DNA of 64,000 bases from Candidatus Kuenenia stuttgartensis. GTDB lineage: Bacteria > Planctomycetota > Planctomycetia > Gemmatales > Gemmataceae. Shown piece after piece: positions 18,652 to 27,373 of the stretch. The notes beneath the pieces were generated by a model. That model had not been told where the DNA came from. It made no database searches and saw only the letters and a program-made list of their open reading frames with translations. The stretch lies in NCBI GenBank assembly GCA_945875585.1, contig CAMCLK010000002.1, forward strand, positions 74,964 to 138,963, given 5' to 3'. Numbering within the stretch: position 1 is the first letter of the stretch; each line of letters starts with the position of its first letter. A program made the position numbers and the translations under genes.

Positions 18652-20319
18652 ATGTCTGAAACCTCTATCCCTTCCCGTATTTCCGCTAAGGAATATGCGG
18701 GATTAATTGTTGTGCTGTGTCTTGCTGCCGTTCAGGTTTATTGCGTTGGTCGGGTCACCGGAACCACTTTCGATGAACCGGTTTATTTGCAGTGTGGATT
18801 GAAAGGTTGGCGCGAAAGCACGCACAAACCTCTGATGCGGCTGGGAACGATGCCATTGCCAGTTGACCTTGCCACATTTCCATTGGTGGCACGCGAGTGG
18901 CTAGGGCATTTGCCTTGGACATTGCAAGAAGATTTCACGGAGGTTTTACACGTTGCCCGTGCCGCGTCGCTTGTTTTTTGGTTGATACTGCTCGTTGTCG
19001 TTTTTGGGTTGACACGTCACCTTGCTGGTCCACTGGCGGGATGGGTTGGACTTGGGATTGTGGCTCTGGAGCCAAGCTTAGTTGGGCACGCGTCGTTGGC
19101 AACAACAGATGTGGCAAGTGTTGGCAGCATTCTGCTGGCTTGGTGGATTTGGCTGACGGGCAGAAATGCTGGGCCTTGGCGCCGTTGGGTATTGCCGGGA
19201 ATTGCTTATGGGTTTGCATTGTTTGCCAAAGCATCGGCCTTGGCTTTTGTGCCGCTACTAATTTTGGCTTCAGATTGTGTCGGGTGGTTTGGGGGCCAAA
19301 TTAATCCTGACCGCGCAGGAATTCAAAATTGGATCCGGGAACGTGCAAAATTGTTTCTGGTTGGATTGATCTCTGTATTTATATTCGTCGGCAGCGACTG
19401 GACCACGGAGCCTACCTTTGTGCGCTGGGCTGAAGGTTTGCCAGCGGGGGGATTTGCCAACGCCATGATGTGGCTTTCTGAAAATCTGCATGTTTTCACG
19501 AATGCTGGTGAAGGCTTGGCGCAGCAGATCAAGCATAATTTGAGGGGCCACGGCGCATATCTTGTTGGGCATGAGGCCCCGCGCGCGTTTGCTTGGTATT
19601 TTCCAACCTTGTTAACCATAAAAATGACCACGGCTGGATTGCTCGTTTTTGTGGCAGCGGCGGTGGCATGGATCTTGCGTTCCGGTACAGGCAGAAACGG
19701 CAGACTGTTGGTTCCGGTGGCACTGCTGCTGCTTTTTAGCCTTAATTGCCGCGTTCAGATTGGAATAAGGCTTGTTTTTCCATTACTTGTTTTGGCGTAT
19801 CTGTGTGGCGCAGTTTGGTTGGCTGAATGCTGGCAACGGGGAAGCCGATGGATCCGTGTCGCGGTGTGTCTGGCTTTGGCGGCGCATGCCGCTGAGTCTG
19901 CGCTGGCATATCCGCATGGTTTGATGTTCGCAAATACTGCATGGAGCACTTTTGCTGCCCCAGATTATTTGATGTCGGATAGCAACTACGATTGGGGGCA
20001 AGGGTTGCCTGATCTGGAGCAGGAGGGGGTGGAGCAAGCACGAACAGGGCCAATCGACCTTGTCTATTTTGGAGCCGACCCTGCTGCAAACGATGTTTCG
20101 TGTTTCCGGAGGCTTCAGCCCGCAGGTCATGAATGGAATTCTCCACAAGCTGTGCGTGAGCGATTGGCGGGAAAAACCATTGCTGTGGGTGCTACCGTGG
20201 TCCATGGCCCGCCTTTGGGGCCTGCATACGAACAGTTCCGGTTGGCAATCTTGGGACTGCCTCGGCGAAAAGTGGGTTGCATGCAGTTGATAACCTTTCC
20301 AAACGACCCTGTGAGGTAA
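18652..20319 (+). CDS. Polytopic membrane protein, glycosyltransferase family 39-like
   Basis: A 555-residue integral membrane protein with about ten hydrophobic segments. The first outer loop has an acidic pair in TTFDEPVYLQ, as in the Asp/Glu motif of PMT/ArnT-type (GT39, GT-C fold) transferases that use polyprenyl-phosphate sugars. A second conserved-looking stretch near the C-terminus is DSNYDWGQGLPDLE. It probably attaches a sugar to an envelope protein or glycolipid; donor and acceptor cannot be deduced. It lies 89 bp after the anti-sigma gene on the same strand and may share its transcript, which would link it to envelope stress. The upstream ribosome site is weak. Confidence 0.7.
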   Translation: MSETSIPSRISAKEYAGLIVVLCLAAVQVYCVGRVTGTTFDEPVYLQCGLKGWRESTHKPLMRLGTMPLPVDLATFPLVAREWLGHLPWTLQEDFTEVLHVARAASLVFWLILLVVVFGLTRHLAGPLAGWVGLGIVALEPSLVGHASLATTDVASVGSILLAWWIWLTGRNAGPWRRWVLPGIAYGFALFAKASALAFVPLLILASDCVGWFGGQINPDRAGIQNWIRERAKLFLVGLISVFIFVGSDWTTEPTFVRWAEGLPAGGFANAMMWLSENLHVFTNAGEGLAQQIKHNLRGHGAYLVGHEAPRAFAWYFPTLLTIKMTTAGLLVFVAAAVAWILRSGTGRNGRLLVPVALLLLFSLNCRVQIGIRLVFPLLVLAYLCGAVWLAECWQRGSRWIRVAVCLALAAHAAESALAYPHGLMFANTAWSTFAAPDYLMSDSNYDWGQGLPDLEQEGVEQARTGPIDLVYFGADPAANDVSCFRRLQPAGHEWNSPQAVRERLAGKTIAVGATVVHGPPLGPAYEQFRLAILGLPRRKVGCMQLITFPNDPVR

Positions 20320-20482
20320 GCGGACTTGGGACAATAAGAAGGTTTCGCTACATTATTGCCGGTGTCATCTTTCTCCCTTTTGGCACTGAATGTGAAAACA
20401 GCAGTCTGGGGCGGACGTTGTTTTCGTGAACCGGGAGATGAACGGTGGCCCGCCGTACCAAGACGCAACACGCGAGGATGAC

Positions 20483-21415
20483 ATGGAATCAGAAGCGATT
20501 GCCCAGATGAGGCAGGAAAAATACAACGCAACAGTTCATGGTTTGAACAAGGTTCATTCTGACCTGATGATGATTCGGATTCGTCCAGATAAGCCCATCA
20601 TCCCTCACAAAGCTGGTCAGTACACGCTTCTAGGATTGGGAAACTGGGAGCCACGTCTGCCAGAAACCATGGAAGAGGTTTTGCCTGACACCGATAGATC
20701 CAAGTTGGTGAGGCGCTCCTATTCCATTAGCGCAGCCATTCTTGAAGAGTCGGGGGCATTGGGCAACAACTTGGAAACTCCATACTTGGAGTTTTACATT
20801 GTGCTGGTTCGCGAAACCTCGTCTGGCAAAGCTCCAGCACTCACCCCGCGATTGTTCATGCTTCGGGAGGGCGATCGCCTTTTCTGTGGCGAGAAAATCA
20901 CTGGCGCTTACAACTTGGATCTCGTGAAACCCACCGATACCGTTCTTTTGCTTGGAACAGGAACTGGTGAGGCACCGCACAATTTTATGCTGCAGCAACT
21001 GTTGCGCAATGGCCATCAAGGACCCATTGTCAATGCCTGTTGTGTGCGGCTTAAAAAAGACTTGGGTTACTTGCCAACCCACGAAAAAGTGATGGCTCGT
21101 TATCCCAACTACCACTACATTCCGCTGGCAACCCGTGAGCCAGAGAATGCTGGCAAAAAAGTTTATATTCAGGACGTCATCCGATCTGGAGATCTTGAAA
21201 AACGAATCGGACGTGAGCTTGACCCGGCATCCACACATGTATTTCTGTGCGGCAACCCGGCGATGATTGGCGTGCCCGAGAAAAACCGTGAAACCGGCGA
21301 GTACAGTTATCCAAAAACAGAAGGGGTTATTGAGGTCCTCGAAAAACGCGGTTTCCGCGCGGATCGCGGGCATCATGACCGAGGCAACATTCACTTTGAA
21401 GAATACTGGAGCTGA
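20483..21415 (+). CDS. fpr: Ferredoxin--NADP(+) reductase family flavoprotein
   Basis: FAD-dependent oxidoreductase that moves electrons between NADPH and ferredoxin or flavodoxin. The 310-residue protein has the FAD-binding barrel with RRSYSIS near residue 75 and the NADP-binding half with GTGTGEAPHNF and VFLCGNPAMIG. ATG at 20483 is preferred because GAGG lies 5 bases upstream and it begins close to the conserved domain; GTG at 20426 would add 19 residues. A 35-bp gap to accA suggests cotranscription. No ferredoxin gene is nearby. The family assignment is clear; the physiological partner is not. Confidence 0.85.
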   Translation: MESEAIAQMRQEKYNATVHGLNKVHSDLMMIRIRPDKPIIPHKAGQYTLLGLGNWEPRLPETMEEVLPDTDRSKLVRRSYSISAAILEESGALGNNLETPYLEFYIVLVRETSSGKAPALTPRLFMLREGDRLFCGEKITGAYNLDLVKPTDTVLLLGTGTGEAPHNFMLQQLLRNGHQGPIVNACCVRLKKDLGYLPTHEKVMARYPNYHYIPLATREPENAGKKVYIQDVIRSGDLEKRIGRELDPASTHVFLCGNPAMIGVPEKNRETGEYSYPKTEGVIEVLEKRGFRADRGHHDRGNIHFEEYWS

Positions 21416-21448
21416 TTCCAGGTTCAGATAGTGACGAGGTGTTAAATC

Positions 21449-22453
21449 ATGGCGAGTCCGGCGCGGTTGCCTTTTGAGGAAGACATCCATGAATTGGAAA
21501 GTCTGCTCTTGGCTCTCGAACTGAAATCGGCCAAGGAGCTTTCTGCTTCCGAGGAAATCCTCCGGATTCGCAAAGAGTTGGCGCGAATCAAGCGGCTGAA
21601 ATACGCCAACCTTTCAGCATGGGAAACTGTGTTGGTTAGCCGTCATGGCGACCGACCGCAGACCATGGATTACATCAGGATGGTTTTTGAAGACTTTACT
21701 GAAATCCATGGAGATCGGGCGTTTGGCGACGACCGGGCCTTGAGGTGCGGTTTCGCCAGATTGGGCGAACATAAATTGATGGTTATCGGACATCAAAAGG
21801 GACACACACTTCAGGAACGTCAGGAGTGCATGTACGGGTGTGCCCACCCCGAAGGCTATCGCAAGGCTATGCGCGCCATGACCCTTGCCGCCAAGTTCAG
21901 GCTGCCTGTCTTGTGCATGATCGATACCCCAGGAGCCTTTCCAGGAATCGGATCAGAGGAACGCGGCATTGCGCAACTGATTGCTGACAGCCTTTTGCAA
22001 ATGGCGACGCTACCTACTCCTATTTTTTGTGTGGTGATTGGCGAAGGTGGATCTGGCGGTGCTTTGGGAATTGGTATCGGCGACCGCGTTGCCATGCTGG
22101 AGCACGCCTACTATTCAGTAATTTCACCGGAAGGCTGCGCGGGCATTCTTTGGAAAGCGGCAACTGAACTAACCCGCCCATTGGCAGCGGAGGCACTCAG
22201 GCTGACATCACGGCACTGCTTGCGAAACGGGGTCATTGATGAGGTTTTGCCAGAACCGCTGGGAGGGGCTCATCGCGATCCTCGGGAAATGGCCAACACT
22301 CTAAAAAACTGGGCACTACGTTCGATTCGAGAAACGGGTCGCCCGGATACAACTGATCTGATTGACAAGCGATTTGCCAAGTTTCGCACCATGGGCGTAT
22401 TCCGCGAAGCAGGAAACGGATCGACTCAGGCATCCGGATTGAGCGCTGGGTGA
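21449..22453 (+). CDS. accA: Acetyl-CoA carboxylase, carboxyltransferase alpha subunit
   Basis: Alpha subunit of the carboxyltransferase that makes malonyl-CoA, the first committed step of fatty-acid synthesis. The 334 residues match the family. Typical stretches are the N-terminal helix LPFEEDIHELESLL, RPQTMDYI, the CoA/oxyanion region around DTPGAFPGIGSEERG (about 167-181), EGGSGGALGIG and SPEGCAGILW. The other subunits (AccB, AccC, AccD) are not in the window, although a biotin-dependent pyruvate carboxylase lies 29 kb away. It follows the reductase gene by 33 bp. Confidence 0.97.
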   Translation: MASPARLPFEEDIHELESLLLALELKSAKELSASEEILRIRKELARIKRLKYANLSAWETVLVSRHGDRPQTMDYIRMVFEDFTEIHGDRAFGDDRALRCGFARLGEHKLMVIGHQKGHTLQERQECMYGCAHPEGYRKAMRAMTLAAKFRLPVLCMIDTPGAFPGIGSEERGIAQLIADSLLQMATLPTPIFCVVIGEGGSGGALGIGIGDRVAMLEHAYYSVISPEGCAGILWKAATELTRPLAAEALRLTSRHCLRNGVIDEVLPEPLGGAHRDPREMANTLKNWALRSIRETGRPDTTDLIDKRFAKFRTMGVFREAGNGSTQASGLSAG

Positions 22454-22535
22454 CTTGGCGTTTCTTGCAATCCTACCATAATCGACTTCCATGGGGAGAG
22501 CGTTGATTCCGACGCTCCCTCAATTGGAGGTTGTT

Positions 22536-23327
22536 ATGCACCGTCACCACTTGTTGGGTACTTTTCTTGCTCTAATGACTTTCGGTTTGAGTTGGTCGCC
22601 TGGGCATGCGCAGGACGGCGAATGGAAGTCTCTGTTCAATGGCAAAGACCTTGAAGGATGGACTCCCAAGATTACGGGCCAGAAGCTTGGTGACGATCCT
22701 TACAAGACTTTTCGGGTTGAAGATGGCGTCTTAAAAGTCCGTTACGACAACTATCCGGAATTTAAAGGCCAGTTTGGCCATCTTTTTTACAAGGAATCTT
22801 TCTCCAAATACAAGCTTCGGTTGGAGTACCGATTTGTCGGCCAACAAGTAAAGGGCGGGCCCGGTTGGGCGATTCGGAACAGCGGCGTCATGATTCATGG
22901 TCAATCTCCGGAGACCATGCGCGTGGATCAAGAATTCCCGGTTTCAATTGAAGTCCAGTATCTGGGTGGCGACGGCAAAAATCCCCGACCCACGGGTAAT
23001 TTGTGCACGCCTGGAACCCACGTAGTGATGGATGGGAAACTGCTGACACGCCATTGCACAAACAGCACTTCCAAAACGTACCACGGGGATGCTTGGGTGC
23101 GCTCGGAAGTTATTGCCATGGGTGGTGGCCGGATTGAGCATTACATCGACGGGCAGAAGGTATTGGAATATGAGCAGGCCCAGTACGACGACAAGGACCC
23201 AGACGGCAAGGTGTTGCTGCAAAAGGCAGATGGCAAGCGGATCATTTCTGGAGGCTACTTGTCGTTGCAAGCGGAAAGCCATCCTGTGGAGTTTCGGCGG
23301 ATCGAGATACAGCGTTTGCAGGATTAG
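22536..23327 (+). CDS. Secreted DUF1080 (3-keto-disaccharide hydrolase family) protein
   Basis: A 263-residue exported protein. A signal peptide covers about 1-25 and ends in GHA-QDG. The mature part starts with SLFNGKDLEGW, the hallmark of the DUF1080 concanavalin-like beta-sandwich, and ends with a typical VEFRRIEIQRL strand. Members are abundant in planctomycetes and bind or cleave carbohydrates; 3-keto-glycoside hydrolysis has been shown for some relatives. ATG at 22536 has GGAGG 5 bases upstream and begins the signal peptide. A small hairpin (22494-22519) lies in the leader. The next genes include a Gfo/Idh oxidoreductase, a combination consistent with 3-keto-sugar metabolism. Confidence 0.85.
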   Translation: MHRHHLLGTFLALMTFGLSWSPGHAQDGEWKSLFNGKDLEGWTPKITGQKLGDDPYKTFRVEDGVLKVRYDNYPEFKGQFGHLFYKESFSKYKLRLEYRFVGQQVKGGPGWAIRNSGVMIHGQSPETMRVDQEFPVSIEVQYLGGDGKNPRPTGNLCTPGTHVVMDGKLLTRHCTNSTSKTYHGDAWVRSEVIAMGGGRIEHYIDGQKVLEYEQAQYDDKDPDGKVLLQKADGKRIISGGYLSLQAESHPVEFRRIEIQRLQD

Positions 23328-23380
23328 GCTGTTTTTAAGCGAAAACGCATGGTAATTCGCCATACTGTAAAAACGCTGCC
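23327..23380. repeat. First imperfect inverted repeat after the DUF1080 gene
   Basis: GTTTTTA (23331-23337) pairs with TAAAAAC (23368-23374), and GGC (23327-23329) with GCC (23378-23380), leaving a small bulge. Two small hairpins lie inside: GCG-AAAA-CGC, and ATGG...CCAT. It begins at the last base of the upstream stop codon, so it could act as a terminator, although no T-run follows the stem. Confidence 0.4.
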
Positions 23381-23487
23381 TTATGCAACATAATGATGAT
23401 TATCGGACGTTGGTGTTTAGTCTATGTCTGCCGCACTCTTGAATGCTCTGGTTTTCAATGTCCGATAATGTCTCTTATGTTGCGTAA
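23381..23487. repeat. 107-bp element with 28-bp imperfect terminal inverted repeats
   Basis: Arm 23381-23408 and arm 23460-23487 are inverted copies matching at 22 of 28 positions. The outer part (TTA-GCAACATAA) and the inner part (ATTATCGGAC) are conserved; a 5-base internal stretch is unpaired. They surround a 51-bp centre with no gene. No target-site duplication is seen. It could be a miniature transposable element, a structured RNA or a paired binding site. It fills most of the gap before the Gfo/Idh gene. Confidence 0.6.
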
Positions 23488-23513
23488 AACCCCGGAAATT
23501 CAAAGGGCTCGTC

Positions 23514-24806
23514 ATGGCTTCTTTACAACGCGATTCTGCTGTTTTGCGCATCGGAATGGCTGGCCTGGGCATGATCTTCGAGGAAACATACCTGCCTGTT
23601 TTTGACAAGCTTGCCTCGTATCCCATCAATGACCCTGCAATCGCCCCGCAAACAGTCCGTCTGGCTGCCACTCTGACGCGCACGGGTGCTCGGGCCGAGA
23701 AATTTGCTTCGCATCCATCGTTTAGGGATACCAGGCACTTCACTGCCTCAGATGATGTCCAATCATTTTTAGATTCTGTCGACGTGGTCTGTGTGGCGAC
23801 TCCAGACAACCGTCATTTCGAGTTGGCGCGATTGGCCCTTGCTGCCGGAAAGCACGTTCTCATCGAGAAACCGTCGGTTCTCAGGCTCGACCAGCTTCAG
23901 GAGCTTTTGGATCTGTCTGTAAAGCACGGGGTCTTGGGGCGCGTTGTTTACCACAAATTGGCTGACCCCGACCATAAACGCTTGCGCACGCATGTCGTCG
24001 ATGGGAATCTCAGGCACGTCAACAGCGGGTATTGCACACTTCTGGAGCCCAAGCAGATCAGCCTCGGGCAATTTTCTGAATGGATTGAAGGACGCAATCC
24101 TGGCACCTATGTGGCTGTCCACTATCTGAAACTTATTGATTTCACATTTGGAGCTTGTTCCGGACAGAAATGGCGCTTGGCGCGGATCGCTTGTACCGGG
24201 CAGCGTGGGATTGTCGGGGCTTCCAGCGGTACGACATGGGACAGCGTTCAGCTTCGTGTCGAGTATGTATATCCTGACGGGCGCGAATGCTGTTTCGATA
24301 TTCATACAAGCTGGGTTAATCCGGATAACTTTCCCGGCTATGTTGATCAGGAGGCTCAATTCCGATTTGATAACGGAATCTGGCTGTCGCACCAGCGGCG
24401 TCGCGGCGTCGAGTTGTCTATTGAGGACAAAACGCCTTTGGATATCAAGGAAACGCCCAATCACCACTACAATGCCGAAAATCTGGAGCCTTGGGGGCCG
24501 AAGGTTCGGCGTGGTTATGGACTGGAGGTGATTGAGCGGTTTATCATTGAGTGTTCCATGGTTTTTCAAGCCGCCTCCCCTGAATCGAAGCTGTTGCGTT
24601 TGACCGACGTCAGGGCCATGGGCCATGCTGCCCTTGAATCGGACCTGAATGTCGTGGCTATCGTGCAATCAATGGAGGCGCTGTTGGCTGCTCATTCTGG
24701 TGGTAAACCCGGTGGAATTGTCGTGGTGAACGGCGATGCTGGTGGCTTGGTAATGCACTTGCCGGGTTCTGATGAGCCCGTGATCCTTTACCAGCCGCCC
24801 GTTTGA
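23514..24806 (+). CDS. Gfo/Idh/MocA family oxidoreductase
   Basis: A 430-residue NAD(P)-dependent sugar or sugar-acid dehydrogenase-like protein. The N-terminal Rossmann domain begins near residue 11 with RIGMAGLGMIF, where the usual third glycine is changed. The family motif is present as LIEKPS (near 121-126) after VVCVATPDNRHF. The C-terminal alpha/beta domain has VVYHKLADPDH and a HYLKLIDF stretch in the usual place of the catalytic His/Lys region. It has no signal peptide, so it is cytoplasmic. It follows the secreted DUF1080 gene and the repeat element and precedes an aminotransferase, perhaps a small amino-sugar or keto-sugar pathway. The substrate is unknown. Confidence 0.85.
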   Translation: MASLQRDSAVLRIGMAGLGMIFEETYLPVFDKLASYPINDPAIAPQTVRLAATLTRTGARAEKFASHPSFRDTRHFTASDDVQSFLDSVDVVCVATPDNRHFELARLALAAGKHVLIEKPSVLRLDQLQELLDLSVKHGVLGRVVYHKLADPDHKRLRTHVVDGNLRHVNSGYCTLLEPKQISLGQFSEWIEGRNPGTYVAVHYLKLIDFTFGACSGQKWRLARIACTGQRGIVGASSGTTWDSVQLRVEYVYPDGRECCFDIHTSWVNPDNFPGYVDQEAQFRFDNGIWLSHQRRRGVELSIEDKTPLDIKETPNHHYNAENLEPWGPKVRRGYGLEVIERFIIECSMVFQAASPESKLLRLTDVRAMGHAALESDLNVVAIVQSMEALLAAHSGGKPGGIVVVNGDAGGLVMHLPGSDEPVILYQPPV

Positions 24807-24871
24807 CGGGGTTGCTTTGCCCAGTACGTGTGCCATGATGGATTCTCGGGACAATCGAGGGACTTAAGGCC

Positions 24872-26332
24872 ATGACCCACGCTGCATTGCATGTTGGTGA
24901 AGATCGGTCTAACCCGATTCGAAGCGAATGCGCGCGCGTTGAACCGCGTTGCCTCCGCACCTTTACAGCATCTCAGGCTGTGCTTGCCGCAAGTGCTGGT
25001 TCCTTTCACTGGACACCTGAAGGACGCCGGTTGCTTGATTTAACAAGCGGCGTCCTTGTGGCCAACCTTGGCCATAACCCTTGCGGATGGATGTCTCGTT
25101 TTTCCCGAGCCATGCAGTGGCCAGCGAACGTTGGCTGCATGGATTCAAGCCCCTGTTCAAAAGAATGCGCTAGCCCCTGCAAGGGCTTTTTTCGTGCGGC
25201 GCCGATGACGGCGTACAACGCCATTACGCCAATCGAGGTCCGGGCAACGCGGATGCTGCTGGAAACTGTTCGCTCTTGCCCGGGCGGATCGCGGTTGGAT
25301 CAAGTGCTTTGGGCCGCTTCAGGATCAGAAGCTGTTGTAAAAGCTTTGTGGGCCGGAATGGCGCTTGATCGCAACCGAGACATGATTTTGGCAACCCGGC
25401 ATGGGTTTCACGGTAAGAAAGGGTTGGCTGGTGCAGTAACCGGATCTGAGCATGACCGCGAGCGAGATCCGCGGGTCCGCTTTATTGGTTTCCCCATGCA
25501 TGAATGCCGCGACCTCTCGATGCGGGATCAGCCTTTTGACCCTTCCCCATACCGCGCGGAACTCGACGCACTATGGCGTCAGTTTGGAATGCGCTTGGGA
25601 ATGCTGATTACTGAGCCTTATCTGGGTGGTGGTGGTTCTTATCACCCATACGCCAGTTATTTGCGAATGGTCCAGCAATTTTGTCGCGAACACGATATTG
25701 TTTTTATCCTTGACGAGGTTCAAGCCAACTTTGGCCGCACAGGAAAACTGTTCGCCTACGAGTCATATGGTCTGGAACCCGATATTGTCGTTTTGGGCAA
25801 AGGGTTGGGCAACGGAGTTCCTGTTGCCGCCGCTGTTGGCCGATCAGATCTGTTTTCAGCCATGGATTATGGTGAAGGTTCAGACACTTGGAGTGCGAAC
25901 CCTTTGAACGCCGCTGCGGTTTTGGCCACTCTTGAAGAGTTTAAATGCGGAAATGTCATCGGTGATATGCACAAATCGAGCAGGATCATTGAATCGGGGC
26001 TTAACAAGCTTCGGTCGATACCGTTTGTCGCCCACGTTAGGGGTGAAAAAGACGGGATGGTCTGGGGTATCGAAATGTGCGACTACGGTGGAAAGACTGG
26101 ACCAGAATGGGCTAATGCTCTAGTCGGGGCCGCCTACAAAGGGGTCAATAATGAAGGATTGCATATTTTGGGCCCATTGGCGCGAAAGGTTCTTCGTGTC
26201 TCGCCACCCCTCGTGATCACGGAAGCTGAAGCTCAACAGGGGATGGATTTGCTTCATCAAATTGCGGAGACGCTTGTTGTTGAACACGTTGACGGAAAAA
26301 ATCCTCGACCACTGGTATCTGGTTCGCGCTAA
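24872..26332 (+). CDS. Class-III (acetylornithine/GABA-type) PLP aminotransferase
   Basis: A 486-residue PLP-dependent enzyme of the class-III aminotransferase fold. Seen features are GHNP near 67-70, the cofactor loop ASGSEAV, HGFHGK, FILDEVQANFGRTG with the conserved Asp, and the PLP-binding Lys in VVLGKGLGNGVP. Substrate specificity cannot be read. Residues 89-103 carry four cysteines (Cys89, 95, 99, 103) between two conserved segments, which is unusual for the family. ATG at 24872 has a short AAGG upstream. It follows the Gfo/Idh gene by 65 bp and precedes the metal-permease genes by 22 bp, so it may share a transcript with either side. Confidence 0.85.
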   Translation: MTHAALHVGEDRSNPIRSECARVEPRCLRTFTASQAVLAASAGSFHWTPEGRRLLDLTSGVLVANLGHNPCGWMSRFSRAMQWPANVGCMDSSPCSKECASPCKGFFRAAPMTAYNAITPIEVRATRMLLETVRSCPGGSRLDQVLWAASGSEAVVKALWAGMALDRNRDMILATRHGFHGKKGLAGAVTGSEHDRERDPRVRFIGFPMHECRDLSMRDQPFDPSPYRAELDALWRQFGMRLGMLITEPYLGGGGSYHPYASYLRMVQQFCREHDIVFILDEVQANFGRTGKLFAYESYGLEPDIVVLGKGLGNGVPVAAAVGRSDLFSAMDYGEGSDTWSANPLNAAAVLATLEEFKCGNVIGDMHKSSRIIESGLNKLRSIPFVAHVRGEKDGMVWGIEMCDYGGKTGPEWANALVGAAYKGVNNEGLHILGPLARKVLRVSPPLVITEAEAQQGMDLLHQIAETLVVEHVDGKNPRPLVSGSR

Positions 26333-26354
26333 TACACACAGGGACTAGACCGGA

Positions 26355-27272
26355 GTGGATGCAGCTATTGATTCATTTTGCCAGCTTTTTCCGGAAGGAA
26401 CGTTCCTTGCGCAATTAATGTGCGTCAGGGCCATGGTGGGATTGATTCTTGTAGGCCTGACTTGTGGATTGGTTGGGTCCCTAGTTGTCGGAAGCCGAAT
26501 GGCTTTTTTTTCCGATGCACTGGCACACTGCGCATTTGCAGGCGTTTCGATAGGATTTTTAATTTTTGAAGTTATCAAGGTTCCCTTGGGCCTTGCTGAT
26601 GATCGATTTTGGTGGTGGGTAACGCCGCTGATGGTGGTTTTCGGTGCTGCCGTGGGGCTTGGTGTTTCGGCAGTACGTCAGCGAACCAGTCTCGGCAACG
26701 ATGCGGTTATCGGCGTGTTTTTCGCGGGTTCGCTTGGAATCGCTGCGACACTCAGTCAGGCGATCAGTAGCCGCAAAGTGTTCAGCCTGGAGGAATTCTT
26801 ATTTGGTGATCCCCTTCTCATCCAGTCTGGGCAAATATGTCTGTTGGCAGTGGTTTTTGCGGCGACAGCCACGTTTTTGTATTTTGGCTTCAATGGGCTA
26901 GTGCTTGGAAGTTTCAACGCCAGCCTTGCTCGTTCCAGAGCCGTACCGATTGACTGGTTGCAAACTGGATTTGTGGTGCTGCTTGCAGTTGTTATAAACG
27001 TTTGCTTGCGAGTGGTTGGAGTATTGTTGATCAATGCTCTTCTTATCGTGCCAGCGGCCATAGCCATGAATGTATCGTCAAATTTGCGGCGCATGTTTTG
27101 GACCACTGTTTGCTGCAGTGTGGGGCTTTCGGTCATCGGGCAGGTGCTGAGCTGGGAAATTCAGATCAGGGCTGAGGTTCCCGTTGGTATTTCCGGGGTT
27201 ATTGTCACCTTGGCGGTTATCGTTTTCTTAGCGACGCTGCCCTTTGCCAGACGAAGTCGGCATTCGGCATGA
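26355..27272 (+). CDS. ABC-3 family metal ABC transporter permease (ZnuB/MntB-like)
   Basis: A 305-residue integral membrane protein with 8-9 hydrophobic segments. It belongs to the permease family of zinc and manganese ABC importers: MAFFSDALAHCAFAGVSIG is the conserved family stretch (about 50-68), and GVLLINALLIVPAA occurs near 226-239. Such a permease needs an ATPase and a periplasmic binding protein, but neither is encoded anywhere in the window. The start is GTG at 26355, 22 bp after the aminotransferase. The family call is firm; zinc is the likeliest metal given the neighbours, which is inference. Confidence 0.85.
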   Translation: MDAAIDSFCQLFPEGTFLAQLMCVRAMVGLILVGLTCGLVGSLVVGSRMAFFSDALAHCAFAGVSIGFLIFEVIKVPLGLADDRFWWWVTPLMVVFGAAVGLGVSAVRQRTSLGNDAVIGVFFAGSLGIAATLSQAISSRKVFSLEEFLFGDPLLIQSGQICLLAVVFAATATFLYFGFNGLVLGSFNASLARSRAVPIDWLQTGFVVLLAVVINVCLRVVGVLLINALLIVPAAIAMNVSSNLRRMFWTTVCCSVGLSVIGQVLSWEIQIRAEVPVGISGVIVTLAVIVFLATLPFARRSRHSA

Positions 27273-27318
27273 ACACAGCCAGTTGCGTTGTCGTATAACA
27301 GACACAATGGCACGATCC

Positions 27319-27341
27319 GTTGGAATGTGGAAACATCCAAC
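27319..27341. promoter_or_regulatory. Small inverted repeat upstream of the YcgR/ArsP-type permease gene
   Basis: GTTGG-A-ATGT pairs with ACAT-CCAAC across a 4-base loop, with one bulged A. It lies about 33 bp before the ATG at 27374 in a 101-bp gap. It could be an operator for a metal regulator or a leader hairpin. It does not match the Zur box consensus I know. Confidence 0.3.
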
Positions 27342-27373
27342 AATCGCAGGCAAGTCAGCACGGGGTGGTGAGG

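Noticed and set aside
20385-20420. Second ECF-type promoter (GAAAAC-N16-CGTT) before the ferredoxin-NADP reductase gene
   Set aside because: Both boxes deviate from the stronger site at 16524-16548, and a match this loose is expected by chance.
20630-21490. A 286-codon minus-strand frame opposite the ferredoxin-NADP reductase gene
   Set aside because: Antisense shadow with no family match.
23381-23487. Integron attC site
   Set aside because: The paired outer and inner arms look similar in layout, but the outer boxes do not match RYYYAAC/GTTRRRY, no integron integrase is present, and no cassette array surrounds it.
23769-24668. A 299-codon minus-strand frame opposite the Gfo/Idh gene
   Set aside because: No domain or credible ribosome site; the plus-strand protein is clearly real.
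25172-25192. Terminator-like hairpin plus T-run inside the aminotransferase gene
   Set aside because: It is in the middle of an intact coding frame with a 5-bp stem. It is probably coincidence, though noted in the Cys-cluster finding.
27308-27325. Sigma-54-like TGGCACG followed by TTGG upstream of the YcgR/ArsP-type permease gene
   Set aside because: The spacing is one base too long and the -12 GC is replaced by GG, so it is not a convincing -24/-12 promoter.
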